The notes: a model not told the origin generated them from the letters alone. Counted from the first letter of the stretch, positions 26,155-35,499 are shown. The stretch: 64,000 bases of DNA from Halobacteriovoraceae bacterium (GCA_020635115.1 JACKAK010000003.1:389264-453263); one strand, 5' to 3'. Translations and numbers: made by a program.

Positions 26155-27974
26155 ATTCCCTCTCTATAATTTTTAACTATGGAAAATAATTTTTGAATCA
26201 ATTTTGCATGTGATACATTTTTGTGGGATCCCTTTGTTTTTTTCACGACAGGTCTTAGGTCCTGATATTCTACAAATTCGGTAAGGATTTCATAAATTTG
26301 TTTATAACTCAACTTGGGTTTATGGTTAAATACTTTATTAACCACAGTGGTAATTGAATCTCCCGTAACTCGGTCATATCTATTGATAATACTAGATCTC
26401 ATAGATACTTCTAACATACAATTTTTGAACCCATTTTCGCTTTTGGATACGGACTGAATAAGTTGTTTATAATATTTCTGAAACTCGGATATTTTCTTTC
26501 TTCTATAAGTTGAGAGGTTCAAATCATCTTTAATAGCATAACTTGATCTCATAATTTCAACGAATTCAGAAGCTTTTAAGTCTTCATCTCGGGCCAGATA
26601 AATTTGGGGTAAATCTCTTAGAAGATCTCGCATACAAAATATTGCATTACTCATAATCCCATCAGGTACATTCTCTAAACCAGTCTTGCTTTTAGCTCGT
26701 TCAAAATATGAAAATACTTTTCGAAATTTAATAATTTTATAGTGTTCATTTTTGATTAAAAACTTAATTTGTTCTTCATTGAAACCAATTTTCTTTAAAA
26801 TATTTATATTTTTGCATTCTTCAAATTTTTGATTAAATGACTTCACGGCCCAATGCTTAACAAAATTTTTAATATTTCTTTTTTTCTCTTTAACTAAGTA
26901 ATCATAAATTTGAGCAAATGTTTTAATTGTATATTGAAGCTTCTCTTTTTGTTCAGTTATCGATGTGGAAAAGCGTTGAATATCATCGTAGCGATAGTCG
27001 TGATGAAACAATCCAAACTGCCTCACTGATCCATAATCAATGATTCCTCCATCCATCAAGATATTGTCTCCATCCCAATCCAACCAGCAAAATATATACT
27101 CGTCTTCAAATTTTGCGGCCAAACTAGAAAAAATATAGACCATTTTTTCTAAAAAGTATTCATATCTTTCTTTCTTCTTCGTTGGAACATCTAACCACAA
27201 GTTAGCTTTTTCTTGAAAATCAATATAGTATTCAACTATTTTTTTTAAATTTTGCAAATCATTAACTTTTAAATATCTAAAAATATGCGAAGGCCGCAAC
27301 AAATTTTCATGTGCTCTAATATTGACTGAATAGCCTTTTTCGAATTCAATAATGCCTAAGACTCTTTCTGTTTGTAATTGATTTCTGTTAAAGACTTCAC
27401 TGAAAAACAATGATGCCAAACCTTCTTCTGTTTCAGCATACCCGCAACCGTATGAAATTGTAGGATCTCCACTTTGAAAATATTTTCCATAAATATGTGT
27501 TGCTGGACTTAATTTCGTTCCACCAGTCCCACAGCTTGATACGTCCCAAATTCTACCCTTATTCGCGATTTGCCCATTCCAAATACTTCGTCCATCTCCA
27601 GATGTTTTTCCCATTTTACTTGGATGTTGAAGTTGCAAATATCTCGTGGCCATGTACTTATTCTTTTTTATATCCTCTGGTATGAATGAAATATTATTTT
27701 CTATGTCATACTCGTTAATGATAATCAGAGCAAACGTATCTAAAATTTTCTTTTCTAATTGAATAGTAAGCACATCAGGATGCTCATTTGGAATCAAACC
27801 CATTTCTTTAGCTAGTTTGAAGTTAAAAAAATGAACTTTTCCACCATGTCTGGTTCTTACATTGTACATAACACAACTTTCCGGTACACTTTTTTGCAAG
27901 GGATGAGTGCCATCGAGATTGTCAAACTTACTGTATGAAAATTGTGTCTTCTCTTTAAGAGTTGATTTGTTCAT
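26151..27974 (-). CDS. Divergent SelO (UPF0061)-like pseudokinase-fold protein
   Basis: A 607-aa cytoplasmic protein. Around residues 298-312 it has WDGDNILMDGGIIDYGS, in which D-N and the following DYG have the spacing of the SelO metal-binding residues. SGDGRS and a downstream ATETEEGL-SLFFSEVF-like stretch roughly follow the SelO order of motifs. SelO transfers AMP to proteins from an inverted ATP. The rest of the chain differs from typical SelO, and the usual S-I-R-E-F segment is not obvious, so activity is uncertain. The final 250 residues are Lys-rich and helical and not recognised. It overlaps the S51 peptidase gene downstream. Confidence 0.6.
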   Translation of the reverse strand: MNKSTLKEKTQFSYSKFDNLDGTHPLQKSVPESCVMYNVRTRHGGKVHFFNFKLAKEMGLIPNEHPDVLTIQLEKKILDTFALIIINEYDIENNISFIPEDIKKNKYMATRYLQLQHPSKMGKTSGDGRSIWNGQIANKGRIWDVSSCGTGGTKLSPATHIYGKYFQSGDPTISYGCGYAETEEGLASLFFSEVFNRNQLQTERVLGIIEFEKGYSVNIRAHENLLRPSHIFRYLKVNDLQNLKKIVEYYIDFQEKANLWLDVPTKKKERYEYFLEKMVYIFSSLAAKFEDEYIFCWLDWDGDNILMDGGIIDYGSVRQFGLFHHDYRYDDIQRFSTSITEQKEKLQYTIKTFAQIYDYLVKEKKRNIKNFVKHWAVKSFNQKFEECKNINILKKIGFNEEQIKFLIKNEHYKIIKFRKVFSYFERAKSKTGLENVPDGIMSNAIFCMRDLLRDLPQIYLARDEDLKASEFVEIMRSSYAIKDDLNLSTYRRKKISEFQKYYKQLIQSVSKSENGFKNCMLEVSMRSSIINRYDRVTGDSITTVVNKVFNHKPKLSYKQIYEILTEFVEYQDLRPVVKKTKGSHKNVSHAKLIQKLFSIVKNYREGI

Positions 27975-28070
27975 AAAAACTTATTCGGAGTGAATCTGTA
28001 TAAATTCAATTTCTTATAAATTCTGTTAAATTCGGAAAAAAATTCCTAAAGAAAGCTAACATCTGATGAC

Positions 28071-28084
28071 TAATGAGAATCATT
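28071..28084 (+). promoter_or_regulatory. Possible Fur-like operator upstream of the cytochrome gene
   Basis: TAATGAGAATCATT contains the imperfect palindrome AATGA-GAA-TCATT. It matches about 13 of 19 positions of the E. coli Fur box and lies about 40 bases before the cytochrome ATG. Palindromes like this are common in AT-rich spacers, so this is tentative. Confidence 0.25.
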
Positions 28085-28123
28085 CATTCTATGCTAATAT
28101 AGACCCCAAAACAAGGATGTTTT

Positions 28124-29800
28124 ATGTATTTCATTGCTTTATTAAGCATCTTACTGCTACCTCTCTATGCCTATGAACCATTAAAAGCAAATTGGAATCG
28201 AGATATAAAAATAGAAAAGGGACTAAATCGTTCAAACATTTTCAACTTAAATACTGAAGACTTTGAGGAGTATAAATATCAGGGACAAATTCATGCTTCA
28301 CAATATCCTGTTGAAGTAAGCGGTCTTTTCATTCCCTATTATCCCTTTAATAATTTTTTTGAAAAAGACCATAGAAATCCAATAACTGAAAAATTAAAAG
28401 AAGCAGGAATAAAAGGTCTTCCCTTTTCAAGCATGGATGAAATGTTTAAATGGTTAGGACTCAACACTTACAACTCTAAATTTGAAAAGGGAATTTATAA
28501 AATTCCAAATCCTAATGAAAAATTAAATTTAAGAATGGGAGCAGGAATCGTCAGTACAAAATGGGGAGAGGGGTTAACTTTTAGCTGTACGACTTGTCAT
28601 TCTATGAAAATGTTTGGAAAAACTGTTTTCGGACTCACAAATAAAGTCGTCAGGGCCAATGAATTTTTTGAACTGGCAAAAAAAGGGCTTCCCTTTATAA
28701 ATTCACATTTATTTCAATATGTAACAGAGGCAACTGAACAAGAGAGATTATTATTTAAAAGATCTAAACAAAATATCAGATCTGTTGGGGTCAAAAAACC
28801 TCAGGTATTGGGGTTAGACACTTCATTGGCACAAGTTGGTCTTAGTCTCATGAGAAGATCAACAGATTCAGAAGCTTCAAAAAGTAAATTTTATGAAATG
28901 TTTCCAAGGCCAAATGCGCTTAATAAATTTGTTGTAGACTCAAAGCCTGCAGTTTGGTGGAATTTGAAATATAAAACCAGATGGCTTTCAGACGGCTCTA
29001 TTGTACAAGGAAATCCAATTTTTACCAATATTTTGTGGAATGAGATTGGAAGAGGAACAAACCTCAATGAACTAGAGATTTGGATGAAAAACAATCGTAA
29101 GAAAATTGATGAACTTACGGTTGCTGCATTTTCAGCATCTCCTCCACACTGGACTGATTTTTTTCCTGCTGATTCTATTGATCTTCCTATGGCGATGAGT
29201 GGAGAGAAATTATATCTTAAACACTGTAAAGAGTGTCATGGTGAATATCAGAAAAATTGGTCTCTTCCAGATAGCACTGAATTTAACTCTAGCGAAATTT
29301 TAAAGACATACAAAGTCATTTATCCAGAACAAACACCAGTAAAAGACATGGGTACTGATCCAAATAGATATATAGGCATGAAATATTTTGCAAATGAACT
29401 TAATAATCTCAAAATAAGTAAGTGGATGAATACAAAAATTGAAATTCAAAAGGGTTATGTTCCACCTCCTCTCGATGGGATTTGGGCCAGATATCCTTAT
29501 TTACATAACAATTCTATCCCTTCTTTATGTGCACTTCTGACAAGAGTTGAAGATCGTCCTCAATCCTTTTATCAAGGGCCGGCCAACAATCCAAATACTG
29601 ATTTCGATTCAAAATGTGTTGGATATCCCCTTGGAAAAGCAATCCCAAAGTCATGGAAAAAGAAAAATGCTTTTTATGACACTTCTAAACCTGGCCTAAG
29701 AAATATTGGACATACAAAAGCATTCATTAATGAAGATGGAAGCGAAAAACTTTCATCTCAAGAAAAAATGGAAATCATTGAATTTCTCAAAACACTTTAA
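28124..29800 (+). CDS. Exported diheme c-type cytochrome (RoxA/DUF1111-like)
   Basis: A 558-aa periplasmic protein with a signal peptide ending near LLPLYAYEP. Two heme-binding motifs are present, CTTCH at about residue 155 and CKECH at about residue 368. Near the C-terminus, GIWARYPYLHNNSIPSLCALL matches the G-I-W-x-x-x-P-Y-L-H-N-x-S-x-P segment of large diheme cytochromes related to RoxA and diheme peroxidases. Likely a periplasmic electron-transfer or oxidase protein; its partner and substrate are unknown. It is convergent with pepN, overlapping by four bases. AAGGATG precedes the ATG. Confidence 0.8.
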   Translation: MYFIALLSILLLPLYAYEPLKANWNRDIKIEKGLNRSNIFNLNTEDFEEYKYQGQIHASQYPVEVSGLFIPYYPFNNFFEKDHRNPITEKLKEAGIKGLPFSSMDEMFKWLGLNTYNSKFEKGIYKIPNPNEKLNLRMGAGIVSTKWGEGLTFSCTTCHSMKMFGKTVFGLTNKVVRANEFFELAKKGLPFINSHLFQYVTEATEQERLLFKRSKQNIRSVGVKKPQVLGLDTSLAQVGLSLMRRSTDSEASKSKFYEMFPRPNALNKFVVDSKPAVWWNLKYKTRWLSDGSIVQGNPIFTNILWNEIGRGTNLNELEIWMKNNRKKIDELTVAAFSASPPHWTDFFPADSIDLPMAMSGEKLYLKHCKECHGEYQKNWSLPDSTEFNSSEILKTYKVIYPEQTPVKDMGTDPNRYIGMKYFANELNNLKISKWMNTKIEIQKGYVPPPLDGIWARYPYLHNNSIPSLCALLTRVEDRPQSFYQGPANNPNTDFDSKCVGYPLGKAIPKSWKKKNAFYDTSKPGLRNIGHTKAFINEDGSEKLSSQEKMEIIEFLKTL

Positions 29801-32445
29801 GAAGTAATTTGAGAAACAATTTCAAATAGATTTTTTGAAAGATTCTGTTCATTCTTTAGTCTTTCTAATTCAATTTTCATTTCATTTTGTAAATTAATTT
29901 CTAACTTTTTAAAAATTCTAAAAGCATTAAACATTCTAGCAGATACATCTGGATTGTACTTGTCTATTTCAAGTATTCTATCAATCATTATTTTATAACC
30001 ATGTCCATTTTCTTGATGAAATAATTTGTCATTTTGATTTGCAAAAGTAGTGTAAAGAGATCTAAGAAAATTTGGAACCTTTTTATCGAAGGCAGGATTA
30101 TTTGCCAGATCAATTAAAAATTTTAAAGATGGATCGTGAGTTTGAGTTGCCTTTAGTGCGAACCATTTTTGGATAACAAGTGGTTCATCTTTCCATTTTT
30201 TATAGAAAGAGTCTAAAGCTAATTCAGTTTTGTCACACTTAATTTTGGCCAGGCAAGAAAGAGAGGCCAATTCATCAGTCATATTGTTTGAATTGATAAA
30301 CTGTTGATAAGCAAGGTCTATATACTCTGGGTTTTCTGTACTTGTTAAAAAACTCAAACAGATATTTTTAAGCTCCCTTTTCCCCATGGATTTAGATGAT
30401 AAATCAAAAGTGTCTGTTTTAAACTCATTATATAATTTAAAAAGAAATTCTTGATGAGACTGCCCTAAAGTTTTGATTGAACCTTCTCTGGCCATTAACA
30501 ATTTATGAATATCAATTGGAAGTGATCTATTAGACATTTCCTGTTTTAAAAGGGCCATACTTGGTAAATCAAGACAAGAGGCCTTTATACTATGGCCTAA
30601 AGAATCGTCATATAGTATTGATCCAAAGGACTCAATATAAAATGGATCTAGAGATAATTCTTTTTGCTCCTTTAATAAATCAACGTTTTGCATAATTGCA
30701 TCAGTGGCCAATATTTGAGATGATTCAAACCGATTAAATTCATCTGTATCATTTTTCATTAAAAAGATATGGTCACTTACAGGACGATCATGCTTTACTA
30801 TAATTGGACAACTGAACTGCCTATTAAAAGATAAAATTGGTCTGTGTTCGAGATTAAGAAAAGTAGCTTTTTCTTTGTTTTCTTTTAGATGCCATATTTT
30901 TTTTGTTTTATCTAAGTTTGGTAAACTTTCAAGAGTCTCAGGAAATATCTCATTTCCTTGAGAATCAAATAAGCAAAATAAAACTGGAAGATGACAAGGC
31001 CGCCATGATTCTCCATAGGTTTTCATTTCACAAGTTTGTTCTAACTCAAGAGTATATTTTTTCGAGGTTTCGTCATAAAGTTCATTAATTTTTACGATTG
31101 GTGTTCCGGCCTGATCATACCATCTTTTAAAGTGTGTTAAGTCAGTTCCATTTGCAATTTCCATTGCGTGGACAAAATCATCTGTCGTTACGGCCTGGCC
31201 ATCATAGAGTTCAAAATATTTATCCATTCCTTTTCGAAATCCTTCTTTTCCTACAATTTTTTCAATCATCCTGATGATTTCAGCACCTTTTTCATAAATT
31301 GTAGTTGTATAAAAATTATCAATTTGGATATATGACTTAGGTTTAATTGGATGAGCAGTCGGCCCTGAATCCTCTACAAATTGCGTCGATCTTAATTTCA
31401 GAACGTCCTTAATTCTCTGTACACTGCGACTGTTCATATCAGAACTAAATTCTTGGTCTCGATATACAGTTAGTCCTTCTTTCAAAGTTAATTGGAACCA
31501 GTCTCGGCATGTAATACGGTTTCCAGTCCAATTATGAAAATATTCGTGACCAATGACACTTTCTATTCCTAGAAAATCATCATCTGTTGCTGTATCTTTT
31601 CTGGCAAGTACATAAGCAGAATTAAAAATATTAAGTCCCTTATTTTCCATCGCCCCCATATTAAAACTATTAACTGCCACTATCATATACATATCAAGAT
31701 CATACTCAAGACCAAACTTTTCTTCATCCCACTTCATTGAATTTTTTAGAGATCTCATCGCGTGATCACATTTTCCTTCGTTACCTTTATCACAATAAAT
31801 TTCAATATCTATTTTTTTCTTATTAATACTAGTTACATAAACATCTCTTACAACTGAAAGATCACCGGCAACAAGTGCAAATAAATAACTAGGTTTTTTA
31901 AAAGGATCTTCCCAAATTGTCCAATGCCTACCATCACCTAATTCTCCGCTATCAACTTTATTGCCATTAGACAGGAGAACAGGAAACTTATTCTTATGTG
32001 CTATCAGTTTTGTACGATACTTTGTCATAACATCAGGTCGATCTAAAAAATAGGTTATCCGCCTAAATCCTTCGGCCTCACATTGCGTACACAAAATATC
32101 AGAACTCATATAAAGTCCTAAAAGAGAAGTATTTTTGCTTGGGTAAATGATTGTTTTAATCGTTAATGTAAAGCACTCAGGAACTTCAAAAATTTCAAGA
32201 GTTGTACTTGTTAATTTAAATGAAGATTTATCAAGCTTATTACCATTGATTTCCACAGACACAAGATCTTGCTGTTCACCATTTAAGACTAGTTTTTTCT
32301 GATGACTAAATTTAGTATACACTGCCTTACTCGTAACATATGTTTTCTTAGCATCCAGTTCGAATTCTAATTCTAAAGATTCTATTTCAAAGTCACTTTT
32401 TGTATAATCTATTAATTTGATTGTGCTATTTTTTGGTGAACTCAT
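29797..32445 (-). CDS. pepN: Aminopeptidase N (M1 family, bacterial PepN type)
   Basis: An 882-aa cytosolic zinc aminopeptidase that removes N-terminal residues from peptides. GAMENKGLNIFN (about residue 260) is the substrate-binding GAMEN motif. The zinc site is HEYFHNWTGNR with the downstream Glu in LKEGLTVYRDQEF (about 300-325). Length matches E. coli PepN (870 aa). The open frame extends to a TTG at 32466, but the ATG at 32445 has AAGGA six bases upstream and is chosen. In a predatory lineage it could help digest prey peptides, but it is also an ordinary housekeeping enzyme. Confidence 0.95.
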   Translation of the reverse strand: MSSPKNSTIKLIDYTKSDFEIESLELEFELDAKKTYVTSKAVYTKFSHQKKLVLNGEQQDLVSVEINGNKLDKSSFKLTSTTLEIFEVPECFTLTIKTIIYPSKNTSLLGLYMSSDILCTQCEAEGFRRITYFLDRPDVMTKYRTKLIAHKNKFPVLLSNGNKVDSGELGDGRHWTIWEDPFKKPSYLFALVAGDLSVVRDVYVTSINKKKIDIEIYCDKGNEGKCDHAMRSLKNSMKWDEEKFGLEYDLDMYMIVAVNSFNMGAMENKGLNIFNSAYVLARKDTATDDDFLGIESVIGHEYFHNWTGNRITCRDWFQLTLKEGLTVYRDQEFSSDMNSRSVQRIKDVLKLRSTQFVEDSGPTAHPIKPKSYIQIDNFYTTTIYEKGAEIIRMIEKIVGKEGFRKGMDKYFELYDGQAVTTDDFVHAMEIANGTDLTHFKRWYDQAGTPIVKINELYDETSKKYTLELEQTCEMKTYGESWRPCHLPVLFCLFDSQGNEIFPETLESLPNLDKTKKIWHLKENKEKATFLNLEHRPILSFNRQFSCPIIVKHDRPVSDHIFLMKNDTDEFNRFESSQILATDAIMQNVDLLKEQKELSLDPFYIESFGSILYDDSLGHSIKASCLDLPSMALLKQEMSNRSLPIDIHKLLMAREGSIKTLGQSHQEFLFKLYNEFKTDTFDLSSKSMGKRELKNICLSFLTSTENPEYIDLAYQQFINSNNMTDELASLSCLAKIKCDKTELALDSFYKKWKDEPLVIQKWFALKATQTHDPSLKFLIDLANNPAFDKKVPNFLRSLYTTFANQNDKLFHQENGHGYKIMIDRILEIDKYNPDVSARMFNAFRIFKKLEINLQNEMKIELERLKNEQNLSKNLFEIVSQITS

Positions 32446-32564
32446 AAATTTCCTTTTATTAATCAAAACGTGAGTCGAGTGGGCAAAATATTAGACAATT
32501 TAAACTAATGATGCAAAACATTTAGTTCAAACCTCATATATTTACAGGTACTTGCAAAAAATAC

Positions 32565-32591
32565 TAAATTAATCAAATATAGACCCGATAA
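32565..32591 (+). promoter_or_regulatory. Sigma-28 promoter of the YcgR-like gene
   Basis: TAAA at 32565-32568, exactly 15 bases, then CCCGATAA at 32584-32591: one mismatch to TAAA-N15-GCCGATAA. It lies 37 bases before the ATG. E. coli ycgR is also a sigma-28-dependent gene. Confidence 0.75.
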
Positions 32592-32628
32592 GGTATTAGG
32601 TTAGACAAAGCACCAGAGATGATGAACA

Positions 32629-33444
32629 ATGTTTGATAATGCCAACTCTAAATTCTATTTTAATAAACTCGAAAAAAATGAGTATGAAAATCTCTTTAAA
32701 TCAGTCGTAAAAAATCATTGTGAAATTGAAATCTGGCATAAAGATAGAGAGGATTCCGTTGAGCAATTTAAAGTTGCAGAACTTTCTAAAGTCAAAAATG
32801 GCCTAATTCTTAAAAAAAGTGGGCCATTACTTAAACAGTTGATTAAGTCTCCATTGACGAACAATTTGGTACTTTTGAAGATTAATTTTGAAAAATATTT
32901 ATATTTTTCTGCAGGATATTTAACTTTCAATTCTGACAATGGTGATTATACGATTCAAATCGATCATGAAATTTTTAAAAGTCAGCAAAGACAAGATTAT
33001 AGATGGATTAATAATAATTTTAATTACGTAAGACTTATTGCAAATAACTCAGAGATAAATGTATTTGATATTTCAGCTGGTGGTTTATCTATATTTGTAA
33101 ATGAGAAGGAAATAAATTTTTTTGCTAAAGGTACAATTCTTGAGAATTGTGTGGTTTATTTTCAAGCTGATAAGTTTGTTATCCCGAATGCTGAAATTGT
33201 TGGTCATTGGGATCTCTTAGAAGAAGAAAAAGTTGTCTATTTAAGAGTTATGGGGCAGCGGTCCTATCAAAATAGTAGTCTAAATAAGGACCAAAGTAGT
33301 ATTTCAACAAGTCAGACAAAAAAAGTTGGAATTAAATTTTTAAATCTTACAAAAGAAGTTGAAGAAGGACTTTACCGTACTATAAACCAGGCCGCACGCG
33401 TAGAGGCCATAAAGAAAAATCTTCTTAATAAAAAAGCTAGTTAG
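32629..33444 (+). CDS. YcgR-like PilZ-domain protein (c-di-GMP flagellar brake candidate)
   Basis: A 271-aa cytoplasmic protein with two domains. Residues about 20-115 form a beta-rich YcgR-N-like region. A PilZ domain follows, with the c-di-GMP-binding R-x-x-x-R in QRQDYRW (about 120-126) and D-x-S-A-G-G in FDISAGGLSIF (about 145), plus VGIKFLNL near 240. YcgR slows flagellar rotation when c-di-GMP is high. The upstream sigma-28 promoter supports a motility role. It is convergent with the thioredoxin-like gene, with no spacer. The C-terminal 25 residues are basic. Confidence 0.8.
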   Translation: MFDNANSKFYFNKLEKNEYENLFKSVVKNHCEIEIWHKDREDSVEQFKVAELSKVKNGLILKKSGPLLKQLIKSPLTNNLVLLKINFEKYLYFSAGYLTFNSDNGDYTIQIDHEIFKSQQRQDYRWINNNFNYVRLIANNSEINVFDISAGGLSIFVNEKEINFFAKGTILENCVVYFQADKFVIPNAEIVGHWDLLEEEKVVYLRVMGQRSYQNSSLNKDQSSISTSQTKKVGIKFLNLTKEVEEGLYRTINQAARVEAIKKNLLNKKAS

Positions 33445-33999
33445 TTATTTCCACTTGATATTACATCCCATACTAGGAATAATTTTGTCAGGATAGCTCA
33501 CCCCTTCCAACAAACACTCTAAAGCAAACTTCAAATCTTTTCCACTAACCTCCACCTCATTTCCAGGTCTAGAGTCATCGAACCGACCTGCGTAATAAAG
33601 CTCTTTTTTATGGTTATAGACAAAAAATTCGGGAGTGCATGACGCGTGAAAAGTACGCGCAACTTCTTGAGATTCGTCAAACACATAAGGAAAACCAAAT
33701 TGGTTTTTTTTAGCAATTTCAAGCATCTTATGGGGATGATCCTCAGGGTAACTCTTTATATTGTTTGAATTAATAGCTAGAACTGCAAAATTTTGTTCTA
33801 TTGCGCTATTTAATACCTTTACAAGCTCAATTAATATGTTTTTCACATATGGACAATGATTACAAATGAAACATACGATAAGCCCACTTTTGCCGACAAT
33901 CATTTCACTAGTATAAGTTTGTCTTCCATCTGAAGAAGTTATTTTAAAATCTGGCAAAATCTGTGGAAGATTCTCTAAATCAGTATAGGTTAAGGCCAT
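33445..33999 (-). CDS. Thioredoxin-fold (redoxin/AhpC-TSA-like) protein
   Basis: A 184-aa cytoplasmic thioredoxin-like protein. It has an unusual CxxC site, VCFICNHCPYVKN (Cys46 and Cys49), typical of the redoxin family proteins that carry C-N-H-C-P-Y. FHASCTPEFFVYN supplies the cis-Pro loop and a further Cys. No signal peptide. Likely a thiol peroxidase- or thioredoxin-type reductant; the substrate is unknown. AGGGATTGTA precedes the ATG. Confidence 0.82.
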   Translation of the reverse strand: MALTYTDLENLPQILPDFKITSSDGRQTYTSEMIVGKSGLIVCFICNHCPYVKNILIELVKVLNSAIEQNFAVLAINSNNIKSYPEDHPHKMLEIAKKNQFGFPYVFDESQEVARTFHASCTPEFFVYNHKKELYYAGRFDDSRPGNEVEVSGKDLKFALECLLEGVSYPDKIIPSMGCNIKWK

Positions 34000-34120
34000 T
34001 ACAATCCCTGTGTAAAAATTATTTTGCTGGAATATATAATGATGGCCAGAAATTTGAAAATATACTAGTGGTTTCTAAGTCTTTTTATCTTATGTTGACC
34101 AACTTATTTTAATGAGGTTT

Positions 34121-34148
34121 TTGACTTGTTAGCACATATTACTATACT
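34121..34148 (+). promoter_or_regulatory. Sigma-70-type promoter upstream of the aldolase gene
   Basis: TTGACT at 34121-34126 and TATACT at 34143-34148, spaced 16 bases. It would give a leader of about 255 bases before the aldolase ATG, or a separate short transcript ending at the hairpin at 34300. Confidence 0.6.
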
Positions 34149-34299
34149 TAATTTTCTATGTTTCATCCGCTACAAATAACGCACAATACCACACATTTAA
34201 AGTTTAAATTAATAAGAACTACAAAATGTAAGAAAAAAAAGCTTTAGAATTTTTTATATGGCCTTTAGAATAAAGATATAGAGTCATTTTTGACACACG

Positions 34300-34338
34300 A
34301 TCGACGTTTGAAAGAGGATTTGGATAACGTCGATTTTT
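34300..34338 (+). terminator. Terminator-like hairpin in the aldolase leader
   Basis: ATCGACGTT at 34300-34308 pairs perfectly with AACGTCGAT at 34326-34334 across a 17-base loop and is followed by TTTTT. It lies between the promoter and the aldolase gene, so it could be an attenuator or the 3' end of a small RNA of about 180 nt. Confidence 0.55.
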
Positions 34339-34410
34339 GCAGATATCCTTTTCACTGTCCGAGCATTTAGATATCATACCCCACATTTTTAATTATCCTA
34401 TGGAGGAAAG

Positions 34411-35463
34411 ATGAAATTTAGGCCAGGTGTTATCTATGGAGATGAACTCGTAAAACTCTATCAGTATGCAAAAGAAAACCAATTTGCTCTACCCGCTGTT
34501 AATGTTGTCGGTACGAATTCTATCAATGCTGTTCTTGAAACCGCAAAGAACCTTAACCGTCCCGTGATTATTCAGTTTTCAAATGGTGGAGGTCACTTCA
34601 TGGCCGGAAAAGGATTAAATAATGAAAATCAAAATGCGGCCATTACTGGAACAATATCAGGAGCACAGCATATTCATTTATTAGCAGAAAAATATGGTGT
34701 AAGTGTTGTTATTCATACAGATCATGCCGCAAAGAATTTGTTACCTTGGATTGATGGTTTGTTAGAAGCTTCAGAAGATCATTTTGAGCGATATGGCAAA
34801 CCTCTATTTAGTTCACATATGCTTGACTTGTCAGAAGAAACCCTACAAGAAAATTTAGAGATTTCATGTAGTTATTTTGAAAGAATGAATAAAATTAGTA
34901 TTGGAATTGAAATTGAACTTGGCGTTACCGGTGGAGAAGAAGACGGTGTAGATAATACTGATATTGATAATTCAAAACTATATACACAACCAGAAGAAGT
35001 GTGTTTTGCTTATGAAAAATTAAGTTCTGTTGGCAAGAATTTCACAATCGCGGCCTCTTTTGGAAATGTTCATGGTGTCTATAAACCAGGAAACGTACAG
35101 TTAACTCCAAAAATACTGAAAAACTCTCAAGAGTTTATTGAGAAGAAATTAGGAAAAAGTGCGAAGGAAGTTAATTTTGTTTTTCATGGAGGATCAGGCT
35201 CATCCCGAGAAGAAATTAGAGAGGCCATTTCTTATGGGGTTATCAAAATGAATATTGATACCGATATGCAGTGGGCATTTTGGGATGGTGTAAATAATTA
35301 TTCAAAAGAAAAATCTGGATATTTACAGTCTCAAATTGGAAACCCTGAAGGAGATGATAAACCTAACAAGAAATACTACGACCCAAGAGTTTGGCTAAGA
35401 GAAGGTGAAAAGTCATTTATAGCTAGACTCAAACAATCATTTGAAGATCTTAACAATATTTAA
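34411..35463 (+). CDS. fbaA: Class II fructose-bisphosphate aldolase
   Basis: A 350-aa zinc-dependent aldolase that cleaves fructose-1,6-bisphosphate in glycolysis and runs in reverse in gluconeogenesis. The E. coli FbaA-type segments are present: VVIHTDHAAKNLLPWIDGLL (about residue 100; the first zinc His), GNVHGVYKPG (about 218) and FHGGSGSS (about 257), the remaining metal and phosphate sites. Strong ribosome-binding site GGAGGAAAG. It sits behind a long leader with a terminator-like hairpin, and ends in a hairpin that overlaps the 3' end of gltX. Confidence 0.95.
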   Translation: MKFRPGVIYGDELVKLYQYAKENQFALPAVNVVGTNSINAVLETAKNLNRPVIIQFSNGGGHFMAGKGLNNENQNAAITGTISGAQHIHLLAEKYGVSVVIHTDHAAKNLLPWIDGLLEASEDHFERYGKPLFSSHMLDLSEETLQENLEISCSYFERMNKISIGIEIELGVTGGEEDGVDNTDIDNSKLYTQPEEVCFAYEKLSSVGKNFTIAASFGNVHGVYKPGNVQLTPKILKNSQEFIEKKLGKSAKEVNFVFHGGSGSSREEIREAISYGVIKMNIDTDMQWAFWDGVNNYSKEKSGYLQSQIGNPEGDDKPNKKYYDPRVWLREGEKSFIARLKQSFEDLNNI

Positions 35464-35469
35464 TTGGCC

Positions 35470-35499
35470 AGACCTCTCTGTTAAGTTAGAGAGGTCTTT
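35470..35499 (+). terminator. Terminator of the aldolase gene, overlapping the 3' end of gltX
   Basis: AGACCTCTC at 35470-35478 pairs with GAGAGGTCT at 35489-35497 (9 bp, 10-base loop), then TTTA. The right arm lies inside the last codons of the convergent gltX gene, whose stop is in the loop. Confidence 0.6.

Larger units (their letters stand above)
34000..34410. other. 410-base intergenic region upstream of the aldolase gene
   Basis: No credible gene. It holds a sigma-70-type promoter (34121-34148), a hairpin with a T-run (34300-34338) and an inverted GATATC pair near 34341-34375. The region is unusually long for this compact window. Confidence 0.7.
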
